This document shows positions 50,015-60,370 of a stretch of 64,000 nucleotides of DNA, piece by piece (positions within the stretch are counted from its first letter, which is position 1; each line of letters begins with the position of its first letter). Position numbers and translations under genes: made by a program. The stretch is from Congeria kusceri (taxonomy: Eukaryota; Mollusca; Bivalvia; Myida; Dreissenidae). The notes under the pieces are model-generated. The model had not been told where the DNA came from, made no database searches, and saw only the letters and a program-made list of their open reading frames with translations. The DNA lies in contig JAPFQT010000152.1 in assembly GCA_027627225.1 (NCBI GenBank), positions 248,001 to 312,000 on the forward strand, given 5' to 3'.

Positions 50015-53000
50015 CAATATCAGATTAGACCGAACATGTTACAATGATGATGATGATCATCATGATTTCAATTTAGAACGAACAGTCTCACATGATGTTG
50101 ATGATAATGCTGCTGACGATGATAATGATGATGATGATGACAATATCAAATTAGACCGAACGTGTTTCCATGATGATGATGATTTCAATTTAGAACAAAC
50201 AGTCTCACATGACGATGATGATTATAAAACTGATCATTTTAATGTTGACCCAAAAGTATATATTGATGATGAACCTGCAGGTGGTAGTATTAGAAGTAAG
50301 TTGAAAAATTTAGCGCGTGACTATGACTGTGTTATAAAAATCGCGAACAAAGTGCCGGTTGATAGTGTTACTGATCACGATAGTAATAAGCGCAATATCA
50401 ATTGCATAACTGATAATGATAAATAATTAAATGCTGACGTCAAAGTCGCCTTCACTGGCCAACTAGAAAATTCCTTCCTAGACACAAAAAATGTTATTGA
50501 ATTATTAACTAACAAGTCTTATGGTCTGGACAAAATTCCTCTAGATTTAAAAACAAACGTATATTTTGTAATGAATAATAACGACAACACAAAAACAAGA
50601 TCTAAAAACAAACGATCTTCGTTTAATGATGACTGTGAAGTCTGGGACAGCAACACAGGTGCTAGTCCAAAATCTTATTATGAAAGGGACAGTGACGGGG
50701 ACTTCACAGTGATATATAAAAGAAATGGCCAGTTCTGTATTAGAAAAAAAGTAAACAGCTAGTGCGTTTATGAGCCACTAGAAAAACAGCCTTTAATTAA
50801 CGAAATTGTTTGTCTGCAACGATACTATGTCATACTCAAGCTTGACCGACAGTACAAAAAACGGGTTTCTTGGTTAGCAAATGACAGCCGTTTGGCAGTA
50901 GTCGAATACTTAGGAACATTTCCCGGACTTGCCCCTCATGGTAATGCGAAAACTGTATCGGAGTACACGAGAACTCCGCAATTGGTTATGGACGACATTG
51001 AGACAATGTTATCAAAAGATAAACCCAAGGTCATTTACAATAAGTTAAAAGACAAATATAACGATCTTGAATGTCCATCGGGGACTCAACAAATTCGTGA
51101 CAAAAAGAAATACTTAGCATCGAAGGGCAGGCCCCCAATGTCAAGAAATAACATCGCCGATCAAATAGTAACCCTCGAAAATATGATAACAGACAATCAT
51201 GAGTTTGTTCGGTCAATTATTCGAACAAGTAATAGAACACCGACAATAATATGTTACACGGACGAACAAATTAAGGACATCAAACATATCTGTGCAACTG
51301 GTCATGCAATTCTTGGCGTTGACAAAACAGTCAATTTGTGCGACATGCACGTGACGGTTACTTGTTACAAACAACCATCCGTGTATAGACTTACTTCGAA
51401 GGACCATCCAATTTTCATCGGACCTATATATATTCACGATAACAGCGATGTTGAGACGTACGGACAGTTGTTTCATCACTTAAGAAAGAAACTACTTGAC
51501 TCACCAGTAAATAAACTGGTTATAGGCACCGACGATGAAAGAGCTTTGGTAAACGCAATAACAACGTGCTTCCCGGACTCGACGCATATTTTATGTACTC
51601 GACATTTAATGCAAAATGCAAAACAGAAATTGACAGACGACGCTGTAAACATAAAAGACAGAAAGTTCATACTCGACCGGCTTTTCGGTGATGACGGAAT
51701 TATTAATGCTGACGACTCAATATGCTTTGACGACATGTGCGAAGAACTTGAATCGTACTGTTCATAAATATCGGACAAATTCCGCAAATATTTTGTTGAC
51801 AGAATGAAGCAACCGTTAAAGCATAAAGTTAACAAGCCCGTTCTCCTGAAATTGGTAAATGTTAAATAGACGAATAATAACACCGAATCGGTAAATCACA
51901 TACTTAAACAGACCATTAACTGGAAGTCAAAACCATTGACATATTTAGTGGAGTCATTGTTCTGTCGTGTTATTGGTCAATTCAAGGACTTAAGGAGTGC
52001 TTTATTTGGGACGGGAGAGTTTCGAGTTAGCAAAACTCATTCTAAATTCACACTGACGAAAACTAACTGGGTGTCTATGACACATGATCAACGGACGATA
52101 CATTATACCCGTTTCAGGAATTAAAAAATTCCAAATCCCGCATTTATTACGTCGACGAACGGACAGGCAACCGTTGGTGCACCTAAAACTCATGGCAAAA
52201 CAATTACTGAACGCACGACGACTATGACAAAACGTAAAAAAACTCGAAGATTGAGTTCCTATATTAAATGCAATGAACACTCCGAGAACCTATATGCGTA
52301 TTTGGGATCCATTCTATGGATTGGTAGTACATTTCTCTGCAATTAGGTAATGTTATAGATGTTTGACGGTGTAGAGACTTTAATGCTTGAGTGTGTCATA
52401 AAAAACCACAAAATACAGGTCTGCACTGTACACGCCGAGAACATATATGTGTATTTGGGGTTCAAATTCGTTTTGGATTGTAGTACAGTGCAGTACGTGT
52501 AATTAAATCTTTTAAATTAATATAAGGTCATGAATTAAATTCAGTAACTGTATGATCAGTAAATGTGTACAAAAATGCATCACGCGGCAACAAATCGGGA
52601 ATTTAACAAACTAAAAGACACAAAGATAACTAAAAATTATGATAGGCAGTCAGATAAACAGATTTTGCTAAGTGTATTGTAAATATTGATTAATCTAATG
52701 TGATTGTATGGAAATGTCAATAATTGTGTATGTGTAATTAGAATGAAATATCTTTTAAAAATCTATTTGTACATATATGTGATTAAACGAAAAAGAAAAA
52801 CAAAAATATTAATAAATTTAAATAAAATAAAATTTACTCTCGCGTTAATGCCCGCTGATTGTCACTGATTTGCGATAAGATAAGATGATTAGCGAATGCA
52901 TTACGACTAACAGAACAAAGGAAATCAATAAGCTATAAACTATTCATGAACTATTCTGTTCTGTTCTGTATTAAGCAAAATATTTATTTAATTTCAATTG

Positions 53001-53436
53001 CATATATGTAAAAAATAAATGTAATATATAGGAACAACTCTATTAATTCATGTCACGTACTTTAATACTCTGAAATTGTGCACTTGTACGTGTTAAATGT
53101 CATAACTTCTCTAGTAACGTTATTAAAGCGTGTGTCAGCTACAATAATATGAAATTCCGTTTTGGCTGCTTCATAATTTTTTTTATGTAACACTATTTTG
53201 TTAATACAGACTTTGTAATAGTACTTTTATTTTTGACCAAGAGCTTTTAGCAATGTTTATAGTAATTTTCATACACGCTATAGGTGATAATTTGGACTCT
53301 TCAAACTTCACAATTATGACATACGTTTGTCATTAATTAAATGTTATATTTTTTAGTTATGATGATGATGATTGCCACATTATGCAGTTTGTTTTCAGTT
53401 CCTTTCTAGTTATTATTATTATTATTATTATTATTA

Positions 53437-53482
<46 letters not shown>

Positions 53483-54972
53483 TTTATATTGTTTCGCAAA
53501 AGCAAATATGTTACGTTGTATGCAAACATTGTTGTATGAAGCTTAAATTATGATATTCTTTATTGCGTATTTTATTTATAAGCAAGTTTGTTACTTTGTA
53601 CCTGTGTTTTTTTATATACATTTTATGATATGTTGTAATCTTCATTGTCTTACTATCACTAAGTCGAGTGATATTATTATTTTAGTGCTATGTAGGAGAT
53701 TTCGGTACCCGCCCGATGGTGTGATAGGCGCAACTTCCATATGTAGAATTACCGACATCCCCGATTAAACTCGCCCTTCTGTTTCAGTAACGGACCAAAG
53801 TTGATATTTTTGTGCACGTTTACACATTACCATTTTAGCAATGTAATATATGATGAACAAGACCTATAACTGTTACTATGCAGTGGATTTCGGTACCCGC
53901 CCGATGGTGTGAGAGGCGCAACTTCCATTTGTAGAATTACCGAAATCCCCGATAAAAATCGCTCTTCTGTTTCAGTAACGGACCAAAGTTGATATTTTTG
54001 TGCACGTTTACACATTACCATCGACTTACAACATTTTAGCAATGTAAAATATGATGAATAAGACATATAACTGTTGCTATGTTGGGGATTTCGGTACCCG
54101 CCCAATGGTGTGATAGGCGCAACTTCCATATGTAGAATTACCGAAATCCCCGATAAAACTGGCTCTTCTGTTTCAGTAACGGACCAAAGTTTATATTTTA
54201 GTGCACGCTTACACATTACCATCGACTAACAACATTTTAGCAATGTTAAATATGATGAACAAGACATATAACCGTTGCTATGTAGGGGATTTCGGTACCG
54301 TGAAAGTGTGTTCGGACTTACCGAAATCCCCCCAAATTTGTCTTTTGGATAACATAAAATACATTATATGTGCATGTCTAAATATTTATATTGTAGCAAT
54401 ATTCTATATAATGTAAATTTTCTTTAACTGTGGCAGCAGATGGGATTTCTGTACCCCAAGTACGTGTTAGAGGCGCAACTATGCATACCTCAGCACATTA
54501 ATGACCGAAATACTTTTAAAAAAGTTGAAAAGACAATTATACATGTTTGGTTTTGAAAACAATGATATATTATTTCATTTAAACACTATAAATACCATTA
54601 TTTCATCACATTTGCCAAATTAATTAAGTGAATAGCATAAATATATGGGGATTTCGGGGGATTTCGGTAATTACGGGGATTTCGGTAATTCTACACACCC
54701 ACTTTAATCTCAGTTTTAGCTCCACACCAACACTGGACATTAGTGACATTACACTTGGAGGGTGCACAAAGCAACTGTCTTCAAAATGTTTCAAACACAG
54801 TTTTGACGTTTTACTTGGTTTGAAGTCCACCACTTTTCCATTGATTTCCCGCCGCGAATTTAACGCACGAATCCATTTCTTAGGAGTAACTTCGTCCGAA
54901 GGAAAAGTAAAAAAAGCACTTATTTCCCTTGTCAGGACGTTCTTTGCACCCGAAAGCAACACACTGAACCAT
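45614..54972 (-). CDS. THAP-family gene, four exons (first exon frameshifted, 3' end not found)
   Basis: Exons on the minus strand are 54699-54972 (THAP), 47900-48055, 46468-46599 and 45614-45831. Every internal junction is phase 0 with GT/AG sites, and the last visible exon ends in phase 2. The second exon has the AVPTLFP motif that normally closes a THAP domain, then a basic stretch. The third carries HSQATQTYE. The fourth (CKDRGVG ... DPDWEPEDESDEEGASDDEE) is strongly acidic. This order (THAP, AVPTLF, STQT-type motifs, acidic linker) is that of THAP proteins and of THAP-bearing transposase-derived genes. The downstream catalytic part, if any, was not found. Exon 1 has a one-base insertion (see its entry). 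The 6.6-kb first intron contains the PHD/OTU/MULE relic on the other strand. Joining exon 1 to the rest is inference from phase, strand and motif fit. Confidence 0.5.
45832..46467. other. Intron of the THAP-family gene
   Basis: AT-rich, no repeat or frame noticed. Confidence 0.4.
46468..46599 (-). CDS. Exon 3 of THAP-family gene
   Basis: 132 bp, 44 codons, phase 0 both sides: acceptor TTCTTGCAG, donor GTTAGA. Reads DLDAIYMAEGDVSTEITSDQ and ends HSQATQTYE. Low-complexity Ser/Thr/Asp linker; the (A/S)TQT motif is frequent in THAP/transposase-derived proteins of fish and molluscs. Confidence 0.55.
46600..47899. other. Intron of the THAP-family gene
   Basis: No gene or clear repeat; short frames have no family signature. 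Confidence 0.4.
47900..48055 (-). CDS. Exon 2 of THAP-family gene (AVPTLFP motif)
   Basis: 156 bp, 52 codons, phase 0 at both sides: acceptor ...TTTATATAG and donor GTAAGT. It reads CSSCTAVAVPTLFPEIDQYR and continues to YGAFEKRNQKV, rich in Lys/Arg. AVPTLF is the conserved C-terminal signature of THAP domains. The plus-strand PHD start codon (48097) lies only 41 bp upstream of this acceptor. Confidence 0.6.
48097..48298 (+). pseudogene. PHD-finger first exon of a transposase-type gene, frameshifted
   Basis: From ATG 48097 the frame reads MVQYPCVVCRLECQNDTIQC, then SKCARWTHAKCVNI and KFLCYV. Ligands C-x2-C, C-x2-C, H and C of a C4HC3 PHD finger are all present. The final Cys appears only one frame over (CAFHNWDYNAKAALS), so bases were lost around TATGTGCTTT (48249-48258); loss of a GTGT repeat would explain it. 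The exon ends CTGTCAAG/GTAAGC. The shifted frame, not the starting one, joins in phase with the acceptor at 49252 (split Arg codon, then FHSALQSKNPASLRNAA). Confidence 0.68.
48299..49252. other. Intron between PHD exon and OTU/MULE exon
   Basis: Bounded by GTAAGC and TTTTCAG. Holds a C9/G14 tract near 48773-48802 and TATA-rich sequence near 48640-48675. No gene. Confidence 0.5.
49253..52122 (+). pseudogene. OTU-like + acidic repeat + MULE-type transposase, single-frame relic
   Basis: One reading frame can be followed from the acceptor at 49252 to 52122, broken by stops at 49881, 50424, 50760, 51765 and 51867 but by no frameshift. Part 1 (49305-49883) is OTU-like: IGGGNCLYRTASL holds the catalytic Cys (56), but the usual Asp is Gly and the final His is Ile (CIFVPL). 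Part 2 (about 49950-50420) is Asp-rich with two copies of an NIxLDRTC ... DFNLExTVSH unit. Part 3 (about 50430-52122) has YLGTFPGLAPHGNAK, then ILGVDKTVNLCD and VIGTDDERAL, the first two Asp blocks of a MULE DDE fold, CTRHLMQNAK, and a tail TNNNTESVNHILKQ. The stop at 51867 stands where this family usually has Trp. A decayed DNA-transposon-type gene. Confidence 0.72.
49962..50014. repeat. (GAT)n microsatellite within the coding relic
   Basis: About 17 uninterrupted GAT units encode a poly-Asp run in the plus frame (and poly-Ser/Ile on the minus strand). Diverged GAT runs recur to 50220. Confidence 0.95.
52270..52500. repeat. Diverged direct repeat downstream of the MULE relic
   Basis: TGCAATGAACACTCCGAGAA (52270) and TGCACTGTACACGCCGAGAA (about 52422) are each followed by CCTATATGCGTATTTGGG or its variant, a direct repeat about 153 bp apart. 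Possibly part of the transposon 3' region. Confidence 0.5.
52501..53408. other. No gene seen
   Basis: AT-rich, no supported frame. Confidence 0.5.
53409..53480. repeat. (TTA)n microsatellite
   Basis: About 24 trinucleotide units with one CAT interruption near 53438. Confidence 0.95.
53695..54690. repeat. Tandem array of palindromic GGGGATTTCGGTA units, about 190-200 bp
   Basis: Units start near 53695, 53884, 54083 and 54284, with a decayed one near 54438 and compressed copies at 54645-54690. Each has GGGGATTTCGGTACCCGCCC, about 40 bp with GGCGCAACTTCCAT, then TTACCGAAATCCCC, so its two edges are inverted copies (13 bp). Between units lies TTCTGTTTCAGTAACGGACC and AACATTTTAGCAATGT. The array stops at the splice donor of the THAP exon (54698). 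The 131-residue minus frame at 53827-54222 simply reads through two units. Confidence 0.85.
54699..54972 (-). pseudogene. THAP zinc-finger exon with T7 frameshift
   Basis: From the ATG at 54972 the frame reads MVQCVAFGCKERPDKGNKCF, giving the first two zinc ligands (C4, C9). Then a run of seven T (54909-54915) shifts the frame, and the rest of the domain continues one frame over: FFTFPSDEVTPKKWIRALN, later KLCLKHFEDSCF with the C-x2-H ligands. Together these are a textbook C2CH THAP DNA-binding domain, and six T instead of seven would keep it in frame. The exon ends AAGTGG/GTGTGT, phase 0. It is either a decayed gene or a homopolymer error in the assembly. Everything else in the exon looks intact, which slightly favours an error or very recent loss. 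Confidence 0.8.
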
Positions 54973-55200
54973 TTCGAACAAACAATGTCATGCAACAATT
55001 TCAAATGAAACACTTGCTTTCGATTACACATTATGAAAATTTATAAACAAATAACACCAATGTGATTGTCGAAGTTGATGTTTTGTGGGAAATGTTTAAG
55101 CTCAACTGCGTAAATATAATGGAGGTCTTTCTGGATCATGCGCAGATATAAAGGTTTTACGTCATCACCAAAATAGGTGGCGAAACTACCCGAGCGGGTC
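54973..55200 (-). promoter_or_regulatory. Possible 5' UTR/promoter of THAP-family gene
   Basis: In minus orientation GATGACGTAAAA (CRE-like), CTTTATATCTGCGCATGATC (NRF1-like TGCGCATG beside a TATA-like stretch) lie about 160-210 bp before the THAP ATG. Inference from motifs only. Confidence 0.3.
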
Positions 55201-57238
55201 ATGGAAATTGCCGATCAACAAAATCATCGTTTTTTTAGTAACTATATGATTTTTTCCATTTTTAAAAATAATTTCAATCTACTTAGGTTATATTTATTTA
55301 TTAAATGACATTTTTCGGTCTAAACATGACCTTCACCTTTAACTATTTTAATGACAACGTTGTGTTAGTGAATCGATGAATTTAATGTATTTAATGTCCA
55401 GAATATACCTTGACAATTTTTGCTTGTTCTTTACTAAACGTCGATTTCATTTGACTAAGACTAGCATAAATAATTACAAGACATGCCTATTTTAAAACTT
55501 CAATAACAAAATGTCATTGTAACAGAACGTCGCCTACTCATTGTACATCGAATATCACTAAACAAAACGCGTTTGCGATGTGTACTTACTTGTTGCACTG
55601 CGATTTACCATCATCGCGATGTATTGATTGCTACGATCGAATTTCTGCCATTGATTTTGCTAGATAGGCTGCAACATTCATGCTGTTAAGTAGTTGGTAA
55701 TCTTATAGAGCTTCACTATTTTATTTCAGTGAAACATTTTATCGATAGTATATTCAAGGGGCTTATTGAACGTAGTCTGTTTCATAGATATATCAGAACC
55801 ACTTGATCTGATATATTTCTTATTGTGAACAAACTGATTTTGAATTTAATGCTTTTCCTTTGTATCGCACTTCAAAAACCTTAAATACACGAATTTTTAT
55901 AGACGCACTTTATTAAAAAACAAAATTAACCCGCACATTACGGCAATAAAATTATTAATACCTTCGATACATTAATAAAACCTTAAGGAAATTTACTATC
56001 AATTATAATTTTTATCCAAGGATCCATAGGATTCTTACTCACGACATCAAATCGCGCACTTCATTTTTACAACGTCCATTTGTTGCGTAGCTATTTCAAT
56101 GTCGCGCATGCTTATAAGGTAATTTTTTATTTATGTTACTACAACTACTCCTTTGCCTGCACCCACGTCCAAAACAATACCTATCTAGTAAATATTTAAA
56201 TTAATATTTTACTTTAGCATATGTTTTTGTAAATAAGACCATTATAATAAACAATATGTTATTATTAATTTTCTTTAAATGAAAAATTTAAAATTGAATT
56301 GTTTAATTAACGTTGATATGCCCCTTAAATGGCAGTTTAAAATGGGTTTCCCTGTACTTGAAATATATTTGTAGAATTATATTGATGTTTTATATATGCT
56401 GATTATTAAATTATAAAATAAAGTTTGTACTATAGATATATAAAAAAAACTGACAAAATTTATCTTGGCCTGGTTGAAATTTGCAATATAAAGTATCTGC
56501 AACACTAGAATATCAATTAAACAGCATTAACCACAAAGCATGAGCACGTACGCAGACTTTAACTACGTAGTAAAGCCATTATAGCAATACACAATGTCAT
56601 ATACTTTTTACGAGAGCGGGTAACAACACCTTATCAACATGAATTGACAGTTTTTCATTTCCTAATTTTCTGAAAATGGATAGATATATATTTAGTCATA
56701 TGATTTTTCAAACTCGTACGTCACGCGCCTTACAAAGAGTGCAGTATACCAATACTTCCCATTCGTACGTTGTGTGGTTAAGTAAATATCTGCACATGTA
56801 TACAACTGTCGGGACAATATACTTTTCAGAAAATGGTTAAGTATTCGACTAAGGCCACACGCAAAAATTGTTCTGCAACGTTGTTCGCATCAAGCGCCGT
56901 GTTAAATCAAAACGCTGACAGCGTATAAAGACTGTTGGCGACAAAAGAAACTAAAAGCATGTGAATAACGAGTGCATTTTTGCTAAAAGAAAACATTTGT
57001 TTGAATAAAGTTTAATATCCCACCTTTAAACTCTATAATTTGGCTTCTTATTCAATAGTATACAACATCATAATGAACAATAATGTGTAAGTAACGAAAA
57101 AAAAATTGTTGGAGCTAATTATCTTACGCAAGCGGATTGATATACATGCCAGTTAACAGGTTAGTCTGCAACGGGCCAGAAAAACCGATTAAGCGTAGAA
57201 GTTAGTAGATTGTTAGTAGATTGTTAGTGCTTCTTAGC
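55201..57238. other. No gene seen
   Basis: AT-rich intergenic sequence on both strands. Confidence 0.5.
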
Positions 57239-57278
57239 CAAAGATCTATAAATAAACATGTTTATTTATAGATCTTTG
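57239..57278. repeat. Perfect 40-bp palindrome without spacer
   Basis: The left half CAAAGATCTATAAATAAACA (57239-57258) is followed directly by its exact reverse complement (57259-57278). The pairing breaks on the next base pair. Confidence 0.97.
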
Positions 57279-58094
57279 TTCGTAGCCTACTGAGTCAAAA
57301 TAGATCATACGATGCAAGCTCTCGATTGTCCATAGTACAGTTTAAAATTAATAAATTGCAGTAATTTGTTGTCACAATATTCAGAATGATAATTGAAAAC
57401 AAGAAAATACACTTTCCCAACGAGTCAAAATTAACCGCTAAATAGCAAAAGTAGAGGTGTCATTAGTTCCAAGTTATTTTTTTAATAAATGGACCTTTTT
57501 ACAAACTGTAATTGTAATACATCACATGATATACACAGTATAATTCATATTACATACATTATCTTCAATAACTAAAATGTAAGAAAACGGGTGTAAATTT
57601 TACTGTTTTGAAGAAGGACCCTTTCTGGTTTCGATTTACTGACTGCCTGCAAAGAAAAGTAGTTTTCCGCGATACCTGTTTTGGAAATTACCCTCTCAAA
57701 AGACCGTTGGCTTCCGCCAACAGTCTAAAAACTAGTTAAACTTGTGCCATATATTTCAAGATTAGGTACAAAAATGAAAACTGTATTGAGAAAATTCTGG
57801 ATGCCGGTCGGAGAATACATACTTTATATGCATGGAAGTATGAACTCGTATCTGTGTACATATACTGCCTGATTTGAAGATTTGAATTAAATAAATCGAC
57901 AATTAATGGACGTTATTTCAATATAAAATACGCGCATATTCCAGAAACATCATAAGTTTATATAAATATTTTCATTCTAGTTCCAAATGTTTCTGTTATA
58001 ATTTAAAAAATACATTAACATTTGTGAATTGTTTTAACGTTTAAATAATCTATTCTGAACGTATGTATTTGACAATTAATAAATACTATGTAAC
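57279..58094. other. No gene seen
   Basis: AT-rich; nothing supported. Confidence 0.5.
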
Positions 58095-58280
58095 CACAAT
58101 GTCCTGGTGGCAATGGTATAATGAATACAGTGTCCTAGCGATCGAGAGGTCGTGAGTTCGATCGGGGAGAGTTCGAATGATCTTTCTCACGAACATCAAG
58201 TTCTGGTGCTTCCCAGGAAACGGACTCCAAAGTGTCTCAATTAACCTCAGGCTTCGACATAACCGAGCTAAGCAAAATAG
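58095..58280 (+). mobile_element. tRNA-headed SINE, BIVA-SINE-like
   Basis: A tRNA-like head (CCTAGCGATCGAGAGGTCGT, B box GAGTTCGATC at 58154-58163) is followed by a body with CTTCCCAGGAAACGGACTCC, AGTGTCTCAATTAACCTCAG, GGCTTCGACATAACCGAGCT. The GGAAACGGACTC ... CCTCAGGCTTC ... CGAGCTAA layout is that of the bivalve SINE group with a conserved central domain. Diverged, no clear target duplication. Confidence 0.7.
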
Positions 58281-58430
58281 GTTTAAACTTTTATGCACTG
58301 GTTATACACACAAAAATACAAAGTTAAAGAAAATGTAGATTTTTATGTTAAAGATAAGATATTTCTTAAGATGTTTCTGGAATACAGTTCCAGAGAAATA
58401 TTTGTTTTATTCTTTGAAATTTATGATCAG

Positions 58431-58469
<39 letters not shown>
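58431..58469. repeat. (AT)n microsatellite
   Basis: About 19 AT units in a row. Confidence 0.95.
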
Positions 58470-58472
<3 letters not shown>

Positions 58473-58784
58473 GACCCAGTTGACCCCAGAATAATTTATT
58501 AAACAAACAACAACTGTACGTGTACGAGTACGTGTACATTTAAATGATCATTTTGATAATGTTGATTTGAAACAACAAGAACTATCATATGGTTAATATC
58601 CTTTCATTTCTGATATACAATATGTTTTGTTATAATACAATATGGTACGTTAAACTTGACTTTTTAAGGACAGGCCTATTTCAGTTGACTATAGTTTTGG
58701 ATTTGATTACATGTTTTATAGATATTAGATAGGCTAACATACGGTGGCACAGAGGTGACATGCACTATTCTTTCTTTATCCCGT

Positions 58785-59592
58785 TCCCACGAGCTATTAA
58801 CTCGATGGAACGAGATACTAACTTGTGGAAACGAGATACTTTCCCGAGGGAACGATATCCTAACTCGACGGAATGAGTTTACTAGGAAACGAGATACTAA
58901 CTAGTGAAAACGAGATACTAACTCGATGAAACGAGATATTAACTCTTGGTTACGAGATACTACCTCGTGGTAACAAAATGGATATGTCAAGGGATGGACT
59001 TACTAATTCGATACTAACTCGAGCGAACGATTTACAGCATAATCGTTTCTGTCGGCCATGGTTATCCTAAAAATTAGATATTCGGAAAAATGATTGGTTC
59101 TCTAACTCGTGGGAACGAGATACTAGCTCGTGGGAACGACATACAAGCTCGTGGGAACGAGATACTAACTCGTGGGAACGAGATACTAACTCGTGGGAAC
59201 GACATACTAGCTCGTGGGAACGACATACTAACTCGTGGGAACGAGATACTAACTCGTGGGAACGAGATACTAACTCGTGGGAACGACATATTAACTCGTG
59301 GGAACGAGATTCTAACTCGTGGGAACGAGATACTAGCTCGTGGGAACGAGATACTAACTCGTGGGAACGAGATACTAGCTCGTGGGAACGACATACTAAC
59401 TCGTGGGAACGAGATACTAACTTGTGGGAATGACATACTAACTCGTGGGAACGACATACTAACTCGTGGGAACGACATACTAACTCGTGGGAACGAGATA
59501 CTAACTCGTGGGAACGACATGCTAACTCGTGGGAACGACATACTAACTCGTGGGAACGACATACTAACTCGTGGGAACGAGATACTAACTCG
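58785..59592. repeat. 21-bp minisatellite with CTCGTGGGAACGAG hairpin unit
   Basis: 59100-59592 holds about 23 units of 21 bp (GATACTAACTCGTGGGAACGA, minus a base or two of variation); 58785-59000 is a diverged leading part. Each unit has CTCGT-GGGA-ACGAG, a 5-bp stem with 4-base loop. Variants alternate GAGATACTA / GACATACTA and AACTCG / AGCTCG. Because 21 is a multiple of three, three frames stay open (195 residues +, 185 and 162 residues -); these are repeat artefacts. Confidence 0.95.
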
Positions 59593-60370
59593 TTCTCTCG
59601 ACTTAGTGTTAGGTTTCTCATCAATAATGCAGTTTCTGAAAATTCATACTACGAACAAAATAAATAATGATAAGTAGCACAATGAAAAGTTAGTGTTGTT
59701 TTGTAAACTTCAGCTATGAATACTCGTAGATTGACCTATTTTAAGCGGATTCAGTGAATGAGATTTGAAAAACAACAACAACACTTTTTTATCCATCGAG
59801 TGATTGTGTTCCACTAAATGGTATCACCATTTCAATATCGTTACAAGACAGACAAACAGACTCGGATTGAAAACATTACCGAAAACATACAAAGCAGATA
59901 ACAGTAAATATTATATGACGAAAATAATGTTAGGGCAAACTCTTATTACCATGTAGCCCTTTTTATTTTAGCATACCACTGCATAACTCTTCATGACATT
60001 TTAACCCATTTTCACAAAAACTTTCGCGAAGCTTATTTCAAACGCTTTCTAGAAAGAAAAAATGTTAAATGTAATAGTGCCCTCTAAAGATGTAATATGA
60101 TAATGATATTAATATTCGCGAAATATTGTAAATTATTGCTATAACAAAAATATGAGCTGTTGAACTTATCCGGCAAGGTAATTTTTTTTTTTTTTTCATT
60201 AAATTCGCCAAACTTTCGGAAAAATATTATGCCTTTCACACAAAAAATTACAATCTTTAAATTGTTACCGTATGCAGATTATCGTGACATTTTCCATTTG
60301 ACATGGTGACCGTAAGTGAAATGGATAAACACGTGATAAACTCATAAACATTGAGTATATTTTCTGCGCA
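59593..60370. other. No gene seen
   Basis: AT-rich; a T run near 60182-60196. Confidence 0.5.

Noticed and set aside
49760..50017. Minus-strand poly-Ser protein
   Set aside because: Antisense reading of the (GAT)n run.
49253..52122. Non-standard genetic code (TAA/TAG read as Gln) to explain in-frame stops
   Set aside because: The sacsin-like gene beside it uses the standard code over 15 kb with no internal TAA/TAG, and one stop stands at a usual Trp position, so decay is the simpler reading.
53827..54222. 131-residue minus-strand frame with internal repeat
   Set aside because: It is two units of the palindromic array read through; the shared peptide is explained by DNA repetition.
54284..54332. 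NF-kappaB-type sites in GGGGATTTCGG repeats
   Set aside because: The motif lacks the terminal CC of the kappaB consensus; the repeated palindrome is better treated as a repeat unit.
59067..59677. Three overlapping frames of 162-195 residues on both strands
   Set aside because: They are the 21-bp minisatellite read in three frames (period divisible by three); heptad composition has no protein character and no splice or promoter context.
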